Positions 1 through 12,647 of a stretch of DNA of 64,000 bases are shown here, one piece after another (position 1 is the stretch's first letter; each line of letters starts with the position of its first letter). Below the pieces are notes generated by a model that did no database searches, was not told the origin of the DNA, and was given only the letters and a program-made list of their open reading frames with translations. The position numbers were made by a program, and so were the translations under genes. This DNA comes from Brachycybe producta (taxonomy: Eukaryota; Arthropoda; Diplopoda; Playtdesmida; Andrognathidae), in the NCBI GenBank assembly GCA_036925085.1, contig JAUPFP010000005.1, positions 3,935,383-3,999,382 on the forward strand. The letters run 5' to 3'.

Positions 1-125
1 TACTTGGCAAAGTTGCACTTTTGTGACGATCGTCTGCAATTATTTCCACTGTGCTCTAAATTTGCAAAGCACAAAATCTTAGTTACATTAAGTTACTGTA
101 AGTAATTAAACATCGTAGTAATTAC

Positions 126-1990
126 AGATTTGTTTTTCTTGAACATGAAATTTAATATTCCATGCTTCTTTTTTCCTTCTTCTGGTCGTGATACCACGCT
201 GTCAGTATCAGAATGATTAGAACTGCTGCTGTTGTAGTCTGAAAATAAAATACGTAATTAGTATATATGTATATACTGTACTATTTAAATATTATTTCTA
301 TAAAAAATTATTATTATGAAGAAATTATTAAATTAATTACTTTAATTTTGCGATTATTGTAACAATGGGACTGCAACTCTTGATAATCCCCATTTTAGAA
401 ATTGAAATTGAAAAGTGTATTAATGTGTTAAGATTTTTACAAATAACTTTTTAAATATCAAATTAGATAATTAAATTAAAACTGCAACTATACAATATTC
501 AAATATAAAAATTAAATATTAACTTATGTTTTTCCACTTCAAGTTGTTGTTGAAAAATACCGTCAAAACACAAACGTGAACATTTTTTTTCTAATTTCTA
601 ACACTTTATAGATTTTTTCAATTATATTTCAAAATTCAGGGTCACCCCCACAGGATTGTTTAATAGGGGGCAGTCATAAAGACTGAATTTGAAAATGACT
701 AAATTGGGCAGAAAATAAAACTCAAATACACCCAAGCTTGGTCAACAATTCATAAAGTGCTGTTATGTCCCCGCTAGGCTTTCGACCAAATATAATTCTT
801 TTTTCACCAAACTATATCCAGGGTGGAAATACACTGTAATTCAGTAGAAAAATCTTTTGAATGCATGGAGGTCTTTAAAATTCCATGAGCACATCAAGCG
901 ACATTTTTTTTTTAAATCCAATTTCTTAAAAATTGCGGCGAGCAAAACATCAGGTAGAACACTGGCTCACATACTTTATTTTCTTTTAAAATATAAAGGT
1001 TATATTCATTTGTATTATTTTTGTTTAAAATCATTCTCTATCTTTCATGTATTCTTTGTGTTTTCTTTAACTATCTTATTTATTTCTGCAAGTAATGTGT
1101 GTTTTTGTTTGTCTAATAAGAAAAAAATATTTCTTCAATCAAACAAACAATCTTTAACAAATTATGTGTTGTTATTGTATTGATTTTACAGAAATAATGC
1201 TCTTATGAGTTATTTACCTTTGGTTGCTGCAAGAGCAATTTCCGACAAACTATAGTCAACAAGACAACAGGCCGGGTTCAAATTCATCTCCGTGTGAATA
1301 GGATGCCGCAACTCGTATTTAGAGGGATTCAGTCCTCTTTCTGTGCATATCGTATTGAAGATGTCAATCAAAGGCATTTGTGGACTGACACGCATAACAT
1401 GCAACTGATTCCTCGGAAGGTGAACTCTTAGACGGAATGTTTTCTGAGGAGGTAAAAATTTACAAAATCAATAAAATTGTTGATGCTCGCAAATTTTTTT
1501 TTTTTAATTTTATTAAGAAAGTACCTCAAATGGTTTAGTCATGATTTTTGGTTGAGAATCATGAGGAGAGGATTTTGATACAATGTGCACCGTTGTGGCA
1601 TCCAAAGATCCAATCGGAGCATTAGGTTTGTATCGAACGGAATCTCGGTTGTCGTTTTTGACATCAAGAAGATGCGAACCAGGGTTAAGGTTATTGGCTT
1701 TGGTGACAAGAACTAAGAGATCCATCATCGCAGTTCTAACCGTAAGACGTTCATTAACCGTCAACTCTGAACTTTCACGCAAATTTTAATAATTATGTAC
1801 GGTATGTATACGGTACCTCCTTTCAACTTCCAGAGGAACTACGGTTCCATCTGGAAGGACAACGTTAAGTTTGACACGTCCATCGAGAGACTCGACAGAC
1901 ATGGAGTCGGAATCATCCGCAAAGGAGCTTACGCTCAACGGCCTTGAGGGTGGTGGCGGAGGTGGAGCAGCTGTCTTCCTCATTTTCACT
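126..1990 (-). CDS. COBL-like: Cordon-bleu (COBL)-like actin regulator, N-terminal exons (partial)
   Basis: Four exons on the minus strand: 1817-1990, 1525-1771, 1218-1443 and 126-238. Every junction has GT/AG and compatible phases (2, 0, 1). The first exon opens with a proline-rich run after MRKTAA, like the KMKARAPPPP start of vertebrate COBL. It is followed by VVLPDGTVVPLEVER. Exon 2 carries TAMMDLLVLV, NNLNPGSHLL and KPNAPIGSLD, and exon 3 carries VMRVSPQMPLIDIF. These are the conserved blocks of the cordon-bleu ubiquitin-like region. Exon 4 has a basic segment (GILNFMFKKNK) matching KKFLGFFKVNKR of COBL. COBL nucleates actin through C-terminal WH2 repeats, which would lie beyond the left edge. 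A splice acceptor lies just before the first visible exon (cag at 1991-1993), so ATG 1983-1981 may be internal and another exon may lie upstream. The 45-bp intron between exons 1 and 2 has a weak acceptor. Homology is strong; exact ends are less sure. Confidence 0.85.
239..1217 (-). other. Intron of the COBL-like gene
   Basis: This is a 979-bp AT-rich interval between two phase-1-compatible coding exons. I see no conserved coding potential on either strand and no clear terminal repeats. The small open frames here have no recognisable motif. Confidence 0.6.
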
Positions 1991-4518
1991 CTGAAAACAA
2001 CAAAGAAATTATCAAGGTAGTTAGAAAAAAGATATTAAATGCGGCCCTTTTTTCATTAGAAGCAATTTTCGTCCAGACTTAATTAAGGAAGTCAAAAGCA
2101 TGAAATTATATTTACGAAAGTGAATATGAATGAAGGAAATAGAAAATTCGAAAAAAAATAATAATAATATTCAATTAAATCTCAAAAGAAAAACATAATT
2201 ATTTACTTGTCACATTTTATCTTGATCAAAAATGTGAAAAAATGATTGTTGTTTTTGTTATTCTGATAAGAAAAGATAATTGTGAATATTCTGACGCATT
2301 TAGACATTTTTTTTCCATATCAGATTGTGTGTTAAAAATGAAGAAAGTGGAAACAATACTTGTGATGGACATGTAATAGCTTATGGCTTATAAACACGAA
2401 TAGTTTTTTTATGAAAACTTCATGCGCAAATAAATTTCCTATTTTTTTTTATGAAAATATAATAGTTTCTCAATGTCGAAGTATTTTTCCAGAATATTCA
2501 CAAAAGTTAAAATAAGTTTGAAATTTCAAAATTAATATTTTTTTAAAAAAAAATATAAGTAAAAATTTGATTATTTTCAAACCTTTTTGACAAAGCGTAT
2601 AATATTTAGAACGCTAAACTCGACCATTCTACTATTTTGTGGTGAACATATAATTACTCCTTGCTAATAAATACAAATAGTTTTGACTAGGAATGGGCCA
2701 TTCGAATCCCGCTAATCTTGAAAAATATTCGAGAATCGAAAACTCGAATCTTCGCCACTTTTTTTCGTTTTTCGAATCTTTCGAATCCTAACCTAACAAT
2801 AAACTGTGGTAAATTAGTTTTACCTCCATTGATGTCCAACAAAAAACGTTCACTAACAAAAAACCCGGCGATTGTTGCAATATCGGTGGTACCCGGATCA
2901 CCAATATCACCTTGTGGCGAACCTTGAGTACCACATTGTGGTATTATTTCATTTATTTGTATCTTCTTAATGAATAATATAGGATTCTTATATGAAGGAT
3001 TTGAGAGATTCGAGATTTGTGAGATTTGAGAACCTTTTAGAATTCGGATTCGAGAAAATTTAGGATTCGTCCCACAAATAAATTTCCCATTTTTATGAAC
3101 ATTGCATAGTTTCTCTTGAAATTATAAAATGAAATTTTTTTTATGAAAACATAAAAAATCTGTAAAAATTTGGTAATTTTCAAGCCTTTTTGACAAAATG
3201 TATAATATTTACAAAGCGAATTTCTGCTATTTTTCTGTTTGCGAGCAGCAGCTTTAATATTAAAAATGAAATAGATAAGAAAATTTTGAAAAAAATAATT
3301 ATGTTATGCTCACAATCTTCATGTTTAATTTTTTTAAACTTTTGTCTAATATTTAAAAATATTTGTTTATTTTTCTTAGGCTTTTCAGAACAAGATTTGA
3401 TTAGAAATTTTCACAATTTTTAACCAGTCTTACTTCTTCCTACTTGTTGATGCAATTCTTGAACACAATGTGCTCAACTCCAAACAATTATACAATTAAA
3501 ATATAGGGTTAGAACCGCACCTTAAGTATTTTTTGTAAACCACCGACACGGACTTGACACCCACACTCTTATGAAATTTAAGTCATCGTTTTTATGATAA
3601 AACAATGCCGCAGCATACAGATAATAAATACAAAGTTAAATAACATAACATATTGAATATAATTGATTTTAATAATGCAATTTGATCATTGCGAAATAAA
3701 ATACATCAGACTGTTGAGAAAATGGTGTGGACACGTGATACAACTGTGATTTCAGTGTAAATTCTTGAACAATCGCATAGAACTTTGGCTTTCCTATTTT
3801 TTTTTTTGTTAATAATCAATGGCTTACATTGCAGAATATTCTTTAATATCGTTGATAGTTAGTTCTCTGTTAACTTGCCAAATAATATAATTATTACGTT
3901 GTGTACTCATAAATCTCGTGTCAAGGTGATATGTATTCATGGCTTCATTATTCCCCATAAATACATTGTTTTTGACATGCCGAGACGATGAAGGAAATTT
4001 TCAATTTTTTTCAAACCTACAATCTTTGAAAACTTCAACGTGATGTATTGCTAGCACTAAAGTAACAAATGAACTTAGTTAATTAAAAAAATAACTTCAA
4101 CTGATTAAATACTAAATGAAATGAATGTCTCTTTGACAAGAAAATAACGTTAATTAGATTTTTAAAAAAGAATACTACGTTTTATTTTGCATCAACTTAG
4201 GATAAAAAGTTCGATTGAACTTTTAGGTATATGTAGGAAACGTTCACTTAGTTGTTTTTATCATAAAGTCATTACCAAAGTTAAACCAAGTTTGCATTAG
4301 CTGCAACTACAATTTATTTACTTATCAACAGCTAAAATGTTCCACAAAAAAAGGGTTTATTAAAAAATCAAACCTTTTTTTCGAATTATTTTCACTGTAA
4401 ACGAGGTATAAAACGGAAGTAACAATCTGCTTCTAACATGGCTAATGAACAGCTGATTTTCAAACTTTGGTTATTGTCTTTCAGAAGGAAAATTACGAGA
4501 AACTAGAAAGATTTTTTT

Positions 4519-4729
4519 TAGAAACTACAATAGAAGGGTAGCTCAATCTCTTATCGGTATTTTCATTATTGATATTTTTTTCAAAATAAACTTTTTATAA
4601 ACAAATCTAAAAAAAATGTCTTCTTAAAGTTGGACCATTTTCAACCCCCCCCCCCCCCCTCCCCCCTCCCCAACAAGCTTATTTAAAAAAACCCGTAAGT
4701 GATTGAGCTACCCTTCTAGTTTCTAAAAC
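4519..4729. repeat. Inverted repeat with the GAAGGGTAGCTCAA motif
   Basis: The left arm reads TTAGAAACTACAATAGAAGG then GTAGCTCAA, and the right arm is its reverse complement (TTGAGCTACCCTTCTAGTTTC). A C-rich run lies between them. Related pieces occur near 17600-17770, 23840-23880, 48040-48090 and 60310-60400, so this is a dispersed repeat of this genome. Confidence 0.6.
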
Positions 4730-5679
4730 ACAGTCAAGTTTTCCTTCAAAATATCAAGAATAATCAAAGTGTTCGAGAGGCGCTTATACACTTTTAAACC
4801 ACCTTAAGTTCTAAAGAAAATTAAGCTTAGAGACTAGCATGACAAAAGAAAACTACATGTAAAAAAACGAATAAATATACTAAAACCGAATTACTGGGTT
4901 ACACTGTAATTGAATAAACTTATCAAATTTATGAAAATTAATTTTTGACATTTATTCATTTTACCTGTAGCCCTGTTCAGCTGTCAGCCTAGTCAAGCGT
5001 AGTCAACTTAACACTTCATTCATTCAGCTTAAGTTAGATACATTTTACTCAAAAGGATTTGTAGCTATGGGAGGAGTCACCTTATTTGCAATAAAACAAA
5101 CTGTCTGTTTACTTTTGTATTACATTTTAAAACTAATTAACATTGCAACGTTAAGAGTTAAGTCATTTATCGTGTTAATTTTTTTATGCAATTTTAATTA
5201 ATATATCTAAAGAGAAAACAATGTGCATGTGTAATTATAGAAAAATGTTTGTTTTGCAATAGATGAAAAACAAATAAGAAGTTTACTTTAGGAGCGATAA
5301 CAACGATTACATTTCAGGGTGGAGTTTTTTTTAATCAACTTCATTTAAATATGGTTTAAATCACGACGTATCAATTCTTATCAAATAACTTGCCTTCACT
5401 ATAAAAATCAAGTGTTGTAAGTCACATTTTTAAAGTTTATTTAGAGTGATTTTTTGATTATTTTTATGCGGGAAATTTTAGTTGATAAAGGACAACATTT
5501 TATGAAATTTTAAATAAATTTATATCTAAAAATGTTAAATTAACTTTAAAAACCCGATTTTTTTCTTTTTTCTTAATCATCATTTCTTTTTATCTATAAC
5601 TTTATTTTACAACAAGATTCATTGATAGATTTTCAGAGACAAAAAATATTAATATCTGTTATAATCTTCTTGCATTAAG

Positions 5680-5849
5680 CTAGTCATACACTATGAGACA
5701 CGGTTTGTAGACATGGTGTCGAGCACAGACCAAATCTCACATTTGCCTCATAGTGTATGGTGTCTGCAGAAAACACAGTTCACTTTTAATAGAAGACTTC
5801 GACTATGAACGATCATGTCTGCAGACCGCGTCTCATAGTGTATGGCTAG
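5680..5849. mobile_element. 170-bp miniature inverted-repeat element
   Basis: The ends are near-perfect inverted repeats of about 35 bp: CTAGTCATACACTATGAGAC on the left, and a right end whose reverse complement begins CTAGCCATACACTATGAGAC. A third internal copy of CTCATAGTGTATGG lies near 5742. No coding capacity. No convincing target-site duplication was seen. Confidence 0.7.
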
Positions 5850-5932
5850 CGTTGTGTTTCTTGCTCACCAACTTGTAAAAAATAATAGCAAAATTCGCAG
5901 TCGTCAATTTTTATTTGTCTCATTGTTGTTAA

Positions 5933-6180
5933 GCGACTATCAATATTGGCAATATTTACAGCAAGGTTCACTGCACAGTATGTCTTTGAATTAATTGCAA
6001 GTGCTAATGTGATAATATTCTTGCAAGATTTAAACTAGTTTCTTGCACACACCGTCTTCCAGAAAACGCTAATCTTTGTTTTATTTGTTGCAAGAAACTG
6101 TGCAAGAGTTACAGCAATAATTGGCTTATTTCTTGCACGGAATCTTGCGGGGGGGGGGGGGTAGCCAATGTTATCGGTGC
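5933..6180. mobile_element. Miniature element, family shared with 24500-24757
   Basis: Over about 200 bp this is the reverse complement of 24500-24757, including the shared strings TTGAATTAATTGCAA and GATAATATTCTTGCAAGA. Both copies have imperfect terminal repeats (GCGACTATCAATATTGGC here) and a TTAA or TTTA flank. A G homopolymer interrupts the right part of this copy. Confidence 0.6.
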
Positions 6181-8145
6181 TTTAAATATGACCTGTGCAA
6201 TTGCAACTTGCAATTGCTACTCTTTTGTTTGTGGCCATTTTTGCTCTTTTGCTTATTGTGTTGTCACTTCTTTTTGCTCAATTGTAAAATGTAATATGCT
6301 ACTTTTCCCTGATGATGGAGGAAATTAATTCTGAAACATTGGTTTTTTAAAAAAAATCGTCTTCTTTTAATCAGTTGAACACTTGTTCCTGGCTTTTATT
6401 GACCATTGTGACTGAAAAAAATTATATAAAATTTTATCATTTAAAGGGAATGGCACCGAGTATTTTTTTATAACAAAAATATAAAACACAGTCAGAATTA
6501 ATTTACCTGAGCTAGAAAAAAAAACTAAGCAACATTTATTTTGTTACAAAATTACTTCTTAGCAAAGTTTTTTTTTTCTAGCCTTGATCATCCTTGATCT
6601 TGTAAATTTAATATTTAAGACACATCTGTGTCTACTTCTTTTTGTTTGACTGTCTCGTTTTATGCCTTTATTCGTGAAATTTATTTCAATTATGTAATTG
6701 TACATGTAATGTTGGTATCTTTTATTATAAAGGCCACAATTGTCCCCTCTTCTCGTGCATTCGCGTTGATCAAGTACAAAAGTACACTGGATCAGATCAA
6801 ACCTGGAATTTTTTATGTTTAAAAAAAACACAACAAATGTAGTTCTAAGTTACAAAAGTAGAAACCTGTTGTATGACCTTGTAGCAGCCTTGAGCTATCA
6901 CGTACTCGGAAAGGTATTTTGAACTTACGTCATATATTTTAATATAATAAGGCTTGTTACATTGTATTTTATTTTTCCATCTTGCAATTTTGCCAAAAAC
7001 AACAACAATAACTACCAACGGAAACCTGGTTTACAACTCTACAAATTATCACTGTAGACTCTATACAATTGATAATACTGTATAATTGGTAACTTAATTT
7101 TAAATAATTATGTTTGCACATTTTGAACGAAAAAAATAATTTTTCTCAAAATGTTTAATCTAGGTTAAATTACTGTGCTGATATTTGACTAGTCATAACT
7201 ATTTTTTTTGTTGAAAGAAACTTCGAATTTAATATAAATCGCCTATAATTTGTATGTAAATATTTAAAAAAAAAACACACCTACATGTCACCTACAATAG
7301 AAAATGTTTCCTTGGTAAAAAAAAAAGTGATGTATTTTTATACATCACATTCGAACAGTTGTTGGCAATATAAAATATTGGCTTTTCTATCTAAAGAGTT
7401 TATGGACTGAAAGGAGTCACATATAACATCATAAAAATAAATCAACTCATTTTCAAATAACAATGATTGGTTTTAAATTATATTTTTTTAGGTTGATGCA
7501 GATTTTTTTTTTTAAAAATCAGCTCAAGATGTACTGTATTTCAAGTGAACTTGTGTCTTAAAGGCATGTTTTGTACATTTCCAAGGAAAAGGTGCTCCCT
7601 TGAGTCTTAAGCCAGCTGCCCACGAATTTCACGGTCAGAGGACTATTTGGAAAGTCCTAAAAAGTTTTTTTTAGCTGGAGGCATATTCTACCGTCTGTTC
7701 CCCAATGGGTGGCCCACACTGACCAGTAAATTTTGTTTCGAAAAAAAAAGGAGGTATGCAAAAATCTCAACGTGAGAGTACAATATGCAAATATGTGCTA
7801 TGTTTATTGTTTATGTTACATATTTAATTCAGGGCCACTTCAATCTGATTGGCCCTGTATTAACAATAGTTTTTTTTTAAAAAACAACAACAAAGTAATG
7901 TTTATAAGTTATAACAAATGGGCTTGGTCTGTAAATAATATGTGTAACGTATTTTGTTTTTCTTCTAAAAAGTTTTATCTGGTTGAGATTTTGTGGCTGT
8001 CACATGGTGAACGTCCACGAAACCAGGGTTATAAACACACACCCAGATGATGAAAAAAAAATCGGACAGTCCGAACTGAAAATTTAAATTTCTTTCTGAA
8101 AATTTAAAGAGAAAAAAAGTCTATTGAGGTCAACATAATTTTATC

Positions 8146-8231
8146 TAAGGGAAGAATTACACACACACACTGAATAAAATCTCACTGAATTTCACTTTGT
8201 AAGGTATTTCGGTGTGGGTGATTCTTCCCTT
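8146..8231. repeat. Short inverted repeat (TAAGGGAAGAAT)
   Basis: TAAGGGAAGAATTACACACA faces a right arm ending GATTCTTCCCTTA, with a CA/TG-rich tract inside each arm. It is a likely miniature element or a hairpin from a larger element. Non-coding. Confidence 0.5.
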
Positions 8232-9899
8232 ACACTCGTCATCAGGGCCTAAAAAGTTCGAGATTTCTGATTTGTTCTAAACTCGGGTTCAAAGTAAACC
8301 TCCAGTCATTATATCTTTTACATTAATTTACACATTTATCCAAAAATGATTGCTGTAATCTCTCTCAAGACCCAATTACACTATTGAATGAACTGAAGGT
8401 TAAGTTTGAAATGCAAAATACTTTAACATTCAATTGATGGCATACTATACAATGAAATTAAATGATAATAAGTTCTACTTATGAAAAGATAATTATTTTA
8501 AAGTGTAATTATATTTCATGCTTATTGGTTCTTTAGGCCATGAGAGTTTTTTTTTTCTCTTCTTCTTAAAAAAGGTCATCTCTGAATACATCAATAGATT
8601 GAAAATTGTACTATTTACATTTTTTAAAGGAAAAAAAAAATTATAAGAAAACAAAAATATAAACAGGCTTTTCAAATACTATGTATTTTTTTTTTTTTGC
8701 TTCGACCTAGAAAATCCAGTTATGGCTGAAATTTTTCAAATCTATTAATATTAAACATCATCTGTAAGAGTATTTCAAGTGCAGAAAGAGTATAATGTAA
8801 TCTTTTTTTACACGTTGGTGATAAGATTTTATTCTTTAATGTGTGCAATGTACCTATAAATTTTAGTTAAAGAGCCACTGGCATTGCGAGCCTCACTGTG
8901 ATCGCATTTTGACAATTAGCTAAAAAATGTTTTATACAGCCACTTTTGTGGCCGCATTTTAGACTAAACCTGCCACAATAATTTCATGGTGCTCCTAAAA
9001 ATCACTTGAATGTTTTGGTATTAATCGCGTTTAAACAGCCACGTCTTAAAAGTTCTTTTGACTACTGTTGTGCTAAAAAGCAATCACAATACTGTAATAG
9101 CCGCAGACTCGCAGTGCTGCATTAACTACTAAATTATTATTAAATAGCCACACAATAGACACATTTTTTTCTTCTTCTGAAGAGCAACAGTGGCAGAACT
9201 ATGACCAAATTTTGGTCGAAATTGCCAACACTAACTACTTAACGCTCTTAAACCACAATATTACCAATTGCCTAAATTACAACTGCACAGCTACATTATG
9301 GCTACACACACTGTTTTAAATGCCACGTGTGGTTCTTAAGGTGTGAGCCACACACCGTGGCCACCTCAATTAATAAACTTCTAAATTACATTTCGGCAAA
9401 TAATTTTCATATAGTTGGAGGTTGTTTTTTTTTTAACGAAATTAGTTAAATTTTCATTGTAACATACCTTAAGATGAAATTCCATGTACAGACAAATTGG
9501 TGTTTCGTAGAACAAAAGGCAAGAATTTAGAACACATCCGTATTCGTAAAAGTTGATGAAGACACATACTGTATTATAAACTCCTTGAAGAAAGAACAAC
9601 GGAGGATTAAAAAAAAAAACAAATTTCACATTTTGTTGCTTTGCGGTGCCAGGTGCCACGCAAACCTGTCCTCAACTAACTTTTAAGACAATTTTTTTTT
9701 TCTCTCTCAAAAGTGAAGAATATTTTTTTTTAAATAAATTTAAAACTCTTTTATAATTACAGGAGTTCTTGAAGGGAGTTTACTTGTGGCTTTAATAAAC
9801 CTGGAACATAGATGAAATTCCAGAAAGAAGTAAAAACAAAAAATGTAAGAACGAAAAATACAAAAGAAGAAGGAGGTAAGAAGAACACTTCCAAACACA

Positions 9900-10250
9900 G
9901 CCGACGTTTCCGACCACTTTTTTTTTTTAGTTCAATTGATGTTGATTTTGCTTACCTGGCTTTTACTATAGGTGGTTGGTTAGTTGGTTCAACTTGGTTG
10001 CAGGTGCACAAAAAACTTTTTTGCACTATTCTCCTGTTCAACTCCCCACTGACACTGCAACTTGTGTGTTGTTTTTTGATGGCTGCTATAGAAACAGCAT
10101 GATTACGTGTCTACCTGTATCACGTGATCGACAGACACAGAAAAAAAATATTCTTTTCTTTTCTCCCTTTGGTGTCTACATGAGATGACGTCACTTGTAA
10201 TCAGTGCATTGCAGAGAAGTTTGCAAATTTGCATTGAAGCGTTTATCAAC
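9900..10250. promoter_or_regulatory. Candidate promoter/enhancer patch
   Basis: This short stretch is less AT-rich than its surroundings. It contains the palindromic E-box ATCACGTGAT near 10120 and a consensus CRE (TGACGTCA) near 10186, followed by TGTAATCAGTGCATTGC. It could be the start region of the COBL-like gene on the minus strand or of the kinase-like gene on the plus strand. This rests on motifs and composition only. Confidence 0.25.
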
Positions 10251-11327
10251 TGTGGTATGTATTGACGTGATTTGTTAATATTTTAATGCTAATATCGTTA
10301 TAATCTTTGTTTTTTTGTTTACTAAAAAACAGGTCGAGAGCGCTGATAATCTTTGAATTTTATTGATTTATATATAAAAAAAAATTCTAAGCTTAGTCAT
10401 TGCCGGTTTAAAAAATATTAATCCTTTTTTTAGTAGTACATGGCCATAAAGCACAAAATTCCAAATAAGTTATAAACCGTGCTGTGAATGTGGCTTAATT
10501 GAAGCTACACTTACATATTGGATTGTTGTTGTTGTTCTTCTTCTTTTCTTTGGCTTATTTAACTTTATGCATAACTTATGAATGGTTTCTTCAGTTTTTT
10601 TTTCTAATTTGACCCATTTTTAAACTTATAAACAACAAGATGCCACACTATATATAATCATATAAAAGTTAAATGATCAATGCATGAAAGAATCAAAAGT
10701 TATTTGTGTGGCATTGCATGCTTTTACCTGTGCACTTAAATTCTAGTTTATTTTAATAGCTCATAAATGCGTTCACTGTATTGGTGATTGCTTATTTTCA
10801 TTCTTTACAAATGGAGACTGAAAATAAGAAAACCATATTGTTTAAAAATGCAGCTTGCAGCAACTTGTTGCCAAGGCTTTAAGAATTTAGTTTGTCTTAG
10901 CTTTTCAGAAGCAACTTTAAGAAATTTAAGATTTTTAAAAAAAAAAAAAAAAAAACTAATTGATTAAAAAACAAGCTATGAGTATTTATCAAGGTCATAC
11001 ATTTAAATGAATATTTTATGATCTTTTTTAAATTAAAAAAATCACTTTTTATATAAAGTTGGAAGAACAACCAAATACTTGATCAATAATCAGTATTAAT
11101 CACTTTTAAAAAGCTATAAAAAGTTGATTTCTAATGGTTTTATCCGAATTAACATGAAAATACCCGTCGCCTCTGCCTTTACTCTTTGATTTTCTAATTA
11201 CACTTTCAATTGTTTCCTATAATTTTAAGGAAAAAAGCTAGAACAAAGGAAGCCCTAGACCATAAAAACGCCTCACTTAAGCTTACGATATTTTAGCAAA
11301 ATTTAGTAATATTCACTTGCTTCACTT

Positions 11328-11437
11328 ACTGAAAATTGATTGCTGAAAATATAAATAAGTTTGTAGCATACGATATAGTAATCGGTTTAGTTCTTTGTAT
11401 GCTAGAAACTTATATTTTCAGCAATCAATTTTCAGTA
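11328..11437. repeat. 110-bp hairpin element
   Basis: The left arm TACTGAAAATTGATTGCTGA continues through AAATATAA and GCATAC. The right arm is its reverse complement, ending AGCAATCAATTTTCAGTA. The arms are about 44 bp with small mismatches around a roughly 20-bp loop. No coding potential. Confidence 0.65.
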
Positions 11438-12134
11438 TCTTAGTGGCCATTGATTTCTAAATTATTACAAAAAGTAAGGCAATGAAATTCACCATATAAT
11501 ATAATAAAAGTTGTACTTGATGTTTGTATTTCCAAGTTACCTTTCAGCTTCATTACATTGTAATATTTTTCGTGTTAAAACAACATTTCACACTTGATGG
11601 CATAGTTAATATTTACATGCGAAGATCACTAAACACACATTGCATACAAAAAAAAGATAGTCACATTTAACACAACCTAATATTTTAGTTTTTCTTTTAT
11701 GTAACAAACCTTTAAATAAGGCCTCAATATGTTTTATGGCTTATGTAACCTAGATTATAATATTGACAGTGTCCATATGAACACTTGAGATATCATTTTT
11801 CATCAAGACACACACTCTTTGTAATTGTAGTGGATCCTTTCATTAAGATTAGTTGAAATTATTATTTTGAAACAGTTTGTTCACATTTTTTTCTTCTTCT
11901 TCTTAAATACTGAACATGTTGAGATTTTGAAGATTTTAATCTTACTATTTTGCCCTGTTTTGACTAAAAAATTTTTATAAAAAAGTTTCTCTTTAAATGT
12001 AATTTTTTTCTTTCTTAAGAAGTTGTCAAGTGTGAAGAAAACTCGCAATGTCAGGATGAATTACGAATAATGTGTTTTAGTTCTCATATGGATGCAGTGT
12101 TCAAAACTTTTTGTTAGAGGTAAATAAATGCTAA

Positions 12135-12647
12135 GGCCCTGTTTCCACTTGACTGTGAAAATTGCAACTGGAGAAAAATGGCAGTTTATTATGATGAAAT
12201 TAATTATTTGCATTTCTACCAGAATTCGGATAAGAAACAATTCGATAGAACAGCACAAACGTGTATCCCCTTATTCACTATAATAGTTTGCTTTATTATA
12301 TTCAGTCAATTGAATTGAGAAAATCTCTATCGAAAAGTGTGCAGGCACACATTAAACTAAACCATAAATTGACGTTTTTCGTCAATATTTACATTAAAAT
12401 GCTATTATTCTGAGGTAAAAGCTCTGTAGTTAAGTCTAAATAAAATACACTACATAACCTGAAATGAGAAAGAATTAAAGGAATTTAAGTTAAAATGACA
12501 ACTCACAAAAACCAAAGAAAAATCTTAACAATGGCGACCAGTATTATTCAATTTTATTTTGAACCTACTTTTTGGAGCAATTATTTGTCTTCTTTACAGT
12601 TTAAAAAGTATTCTACAAACTCATTTTCGCCAAGTGGAAACAGAGCC
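12135..12647. mobile_element. 513-bp PIF/Harbinger-type miniature element
   Basis: The left end is GGCCCTGTTTCCACTTG and the reverse complement of the right end is GGCTCTGTTTCCACTTGG. The element is flanked by TAA on both sides (12132-12134 and 12648-12650). A 3-bp TWA duplication with termini beginning GG is typical of PIF/Harbinger. There is no transposase, so it would be non-autonomous. Confidence 0.65.
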
